The translations under genes were made by a program, and so were the position numbers. Positions 41,954 to 43,659 of a stretch of 43,659 bases of DNA are shown here, one piece after another. This DNA is from an uncultured Aeromicrobium sp. (lineage in GTDB: Bacteria; Actinomycetota; Actinomycetes; Propionibacteriales; Nocardioidaceae), in NCBI GenBank assembly GCA_937873005.1, contig CALMUY010000243.1, forward strand, positions 1 through 43,659, written 5' to 3'. Under the pieces are notes generated by a model. It saw only the letters and a program-made list of their open reading frames with translations. It searched no databases and was not told where the DNA came from. Positions within the stretch are counted from its first letter, which is position 1; each line of letters opens with the position of its first letter.

Positions 41954-42835
41954 CTAGTCGGTTTGTTCGATCCACTCGTCATAGAACCGTGGCATCTGTG
42001 AAGCTTTGCCTTGAAAGTTCGGCTTACGCTTCTCCAAGAACGACGCCACGCCTTCTTTTCCATCACCAATACTCGTATAGAACATCGCGAGCGAGTCGAT
42101 CCGGTGCGCATCGACCGGATGGGCGAGTGCCCCATTGCGTCGAACCATCTGGCGAGCGAAAGCCACCGCAACCGGCGAGCGATCCTTTGTCCAGGCATCG
42201 GCGGTTTCACGTGCAACGGTCAACAGGTTTGACTCGGGAACAACGTCTTCGGCGAGTCCGATCGAGACGGCCGAATCCGCTGTCAGGATGTCTGCCCGCA
42301 AGAGAAGATCGATCGCGGAGGCAGGGCCAACGAGTCGTTCAAGAAACCACGTCGATGCCGCTTCGGGAACGATTCCAATACGGCCAAATACCAAGCCAAA
42401 ACGGGCTTTCTCCGACATGATGCGTCTGTCCATCGCCAACGTCATCGTGGCACCGATACCGACTGCTGGTCCGTTAATCGCGGCGATGACGGGTTTGCGG
42501 CAATCGTGGATCGCCAAGGTCACTCGCCCGCCTGTGTCGCGGACCCGTTCAAGGCGCGGATCATCCAGATCGGTCATATCAGCCAGGCTCGGTTGTCGAG
42601 ACTCATCTAGACCAAAGACGTTCCCACCTACGGATAGGTCCATTCCCGCACAAAATGCGCGGCCTTCACCGGTCACAATGATCGCGCGAACCCGATCGTC
42701 GTCATTGACCTCACGAAAGGTGCGCTCCAATTCGTCAGCCATAGTGACGGTAAATGCGTTCAGTTCGTCTGGCCGATTCAACGTGACGGTCAAGATCCCA
42801 TCGTCGAGGTTATGCCGCAGTGTTTCGAAAGTCAT
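41954..42835 (-). CDS. Enoyl-CoA hydratase/isomerase family protein
   Basis: The 293-residue crotonase has VTLNRPDELNAFTVTM, RAFCAGMDLSVG and NGPAVGIGATMTLAMD. The first catalytic Glu of true hydratases is replaced in FGLVFGRIGIVPEAAS, leaving Glu158, a pattern seen in isomerase-type members such as PaaG-like enzymes. It may be an enoyl-CoA isomerase or have a related role; methylglutaconyl-CoA hydratase for the leucine pathway is less likely on this motif. TAGGAT ends six bases before the ATG, so the mRNA is probably leaderless. Confidence 0.85.
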   Translation of the reverse strand: MTFETLRHNLDDGILTVTLNRPDELNAFTVTMADELERTFREVNDDDRVRAIIVTGEGRAFCAGMDLSVGGNVFGLDESRQPSLADMTDLDDPRLERVRDTGGRVTLAIHDCRKPVIAAINGPAVGIGATMTLAMDRRIMSEKARFGLVFGRIGIVPEAASTWFLERLVGPASAIDLLLRADILTADSAVSIGLAEDVVPESNLLTVARETADAWTKDRSPVAVAFARQMVRRNGALAHPVDAHRIDSLAMFYTSIGDGKEGVASFLEKRKPNFQGKASQMPRFYDEWIEQTD

Positions 42836-42841
42836 TTTCTG

Positions 42842-42847
42842 ATCCTA
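42842..42847 (-). promoter_or_regulatory. Predicted -10 element of the second crotonase gene
   Basis: TAGGAT on the minus strand ends six bases before ATG 42835, with no Shine-Dalgarno. Confidence 0.5.
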
Positions 42848-42948
42848 GGTTGCACTTTTTCGCACGCATCTAACCGCACACCTTTCACGACCTGCCGAGG
42901 TGTTTCCAGAATGATTTTCAGCAGGTGGTCAGTGGCAAAACTGTTTCT

Positions 42949-43611
42949 CTAGGCCTGTGATTCTGGGGTCGATTCACCGTCGGTTTCGATGAATGGCATA
43001 TCGTCGCCCCAATTTGACTCCCACGACTCGAGTGACTCTTTCGACAGGGACTCAACAATCTCTTCGTCATCGGCAGGCGCGGACTCAGTTTCGTCCTCGA
43101 CTACGGCCGCCGACGGCTCATCTTCAACAATTGACTCTTCAAAACCTCTAATGAGGACCGATTCATCAATCACGTCGGGTTCTGGCGCAGAAACTGATTC
43201 GTCCTGAAGCACTGAGTCCGACTCTGAATCTAGTTCAATCTCCACCGGCTCCTCGGCTAGGTCTTCGACCGAGTCCGTAGCCGAGTCCTCACCTGGTTCG
43301 TCGGTTGATTCGAGCGGTGCTTCTAGTGCTTCGGTCTCTTCGATCGTGTCGATCGGTGCGTCGAGGTCGGGCACCTCCGCGGCCACGTCCGCGGTCGCAG
43401 TCTCATCGAACGCGTCGGCCTGGCTCGTTGTGTTCTCAACCGGTTCGGGCACGACAGTGAGATCAGGAACTATCGACGGTACGCGCGTTGGTTCAGGCTC
43501 GGAGCCGAATGTTTGGGGACTCGTGAAAGTCGACGCATTCGTGCGGCCGTACTTTTCTGCGAGGACGTATCCAACAACGCCGGCAGCAGCAACGATGATT
43601 AGTTTCTTCAC
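42949..43611 (-). CDS. Acidic membrane-anchored protein of unknown function (copy 2)
   Basis: The 220-residue protein starts VKKLIIVAAAGVVGYVLAEK, one membrane helix, then about 190 residues of Glu, Asp, Ser, Pro and Val, highly acidic, ending with a Trp-containing patch (LESWESNWGDDMPF). The N-terminus closely matches the protein at 32450, while the tails share composition rather than sequence. GTG 43611 follows GGAG by eight bases; the upstream extension to 43641 is disfavoured. It suggests a surface or cytoplasmic polyanion tethered to the membrane. No named family is recognised. Confidence 0.7.
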   Translation of the reverse strand: MKKLIIVAAAGVVGYVLAEKYGRTNASTFTSPQTFGSEPEPTRVPSIVPDLTVVPEPVENTTSQADAFDETATADVAAEVPDLDAPIDTIEETEALEAPLESTDEPGEDSATDSVEDLAEEPVEIELDSESDSVLQDESVSAPEPDVIDESVLIRGFEESIVEDEPSAAVVEDETESAPADDEEIVESLSKESLESWESNWGDDMPFIETDGESTPESQA

Positions 43612-43659
43612 GAGATATCTCCATTCGATTCGAATACACACAATAATCTCGCGAAGGCG

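Noticed and set aside
1..43659. CRISPR arrays, insertion sequences, toxin-antitoxin or phage-defence cassettes
   Set aside because: I looked for spaced direct repeats, transposase motifs and small paired toxin-antitoxin genes and found none; only the short repeats listed are present.

Overview
The window is an uninterrupted stretch of actinobacterial core chromosome, with GC in the mid-to-upper fifties by eye. The evidence for Actinomycetota is the cell-envelope signalling cluster fhaA-fhaB-pstP-rodA-pbpA-pknB with crgA, a DUF881 gene, a rhomboid gene and ppiA beside it, as found near the origin in Mycobacterium and Streptomyces. A WhiB protein, a DUF5926 protein, a GH65/beta-phosphoglucomutase pair like Rv3401/Rv3400, and many start codons that look leaderless agree with this. 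I cannot name the genus. An aquatic, fairly streamlined actinomycete would fit the tight packing: no gap exceeds about 230 bp, many genes overlap by 4 bp, and several convergent gene ends overlap. I see no transposase, phage gene, CRISPR array, rRNA or integrase.

Layout. 1-9.5 kb: an MFS carrier, a disaccharide phosphorylase operon (GH65 plus beta-PGM), tag with DUF5926, a small HATPase, HU, aat with a phosphotransferase, and an EcsC-family protein. 9.5-14.4 kb: a leucine-degradation operon (carboxyltransferase, biotin carboxylase, biotinyl domain, HMG-CoA lyase) divergent from a TetR gene, with two overlapping inverted repeats between them; the biotin carboxylase and biotinyl domains lie in one frame separated by a single TGA. 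14.4-17.8 kb: a DHA2 exporter and its divergent TetR around a perfect 24-bp palindrome, a crotonase, and a WhiB3-like gene behind a perfect CRP-type site. 17.8-19.3 kb: glutamate dehydrogenase and tRNA-Leu(CAG).

19.4-27.6 kb: the FHA/PP2C/SEDS/PBP/PASTA-kinase operon that couples Ser/Thr phosphorylation to peptidoglycan synthesis, then DUF881 and the division protein CrgA. PknA and the usual glutamine amidotransferase gene are absent. The 97-bp convergent gap after crgA carries two perfect DnaA boxes and a third near-match. 27.7-31.7 kb: rhomboid protease, ppiA, a 35-residue membrane microprotein, and a glyA-SURF1-DUF3817 operon. 31.9-34.4 kb: a universal stress protein, an acidic membrane-anchored protein, and a cytochrome P450.

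34.4-39.1 kb: a Mn-type ABC importer whose last gene is its MntR/DtxR-type regulator, behind a DUF2130 gene and a small unrecognised ORF. 39.2-43.6 kb: an OhrR-like regulator divergent from an orphan 75-residue protein where ohr would be expected, a YibE/F membrane protein, a UPF0114 membrane protein, a second crotonase, and a second acidic membrane-anchored protein with an N-terminus like that of the first.

At least twelve genes have a TANNNT hexamer ending 6-7 nt before the start codon and little or no Shine-Dalgarno sequence, so leaderless transcription was used as evidence in choosing starts. Products and residues named from other organisms are from memory of the families; no database search was possible.
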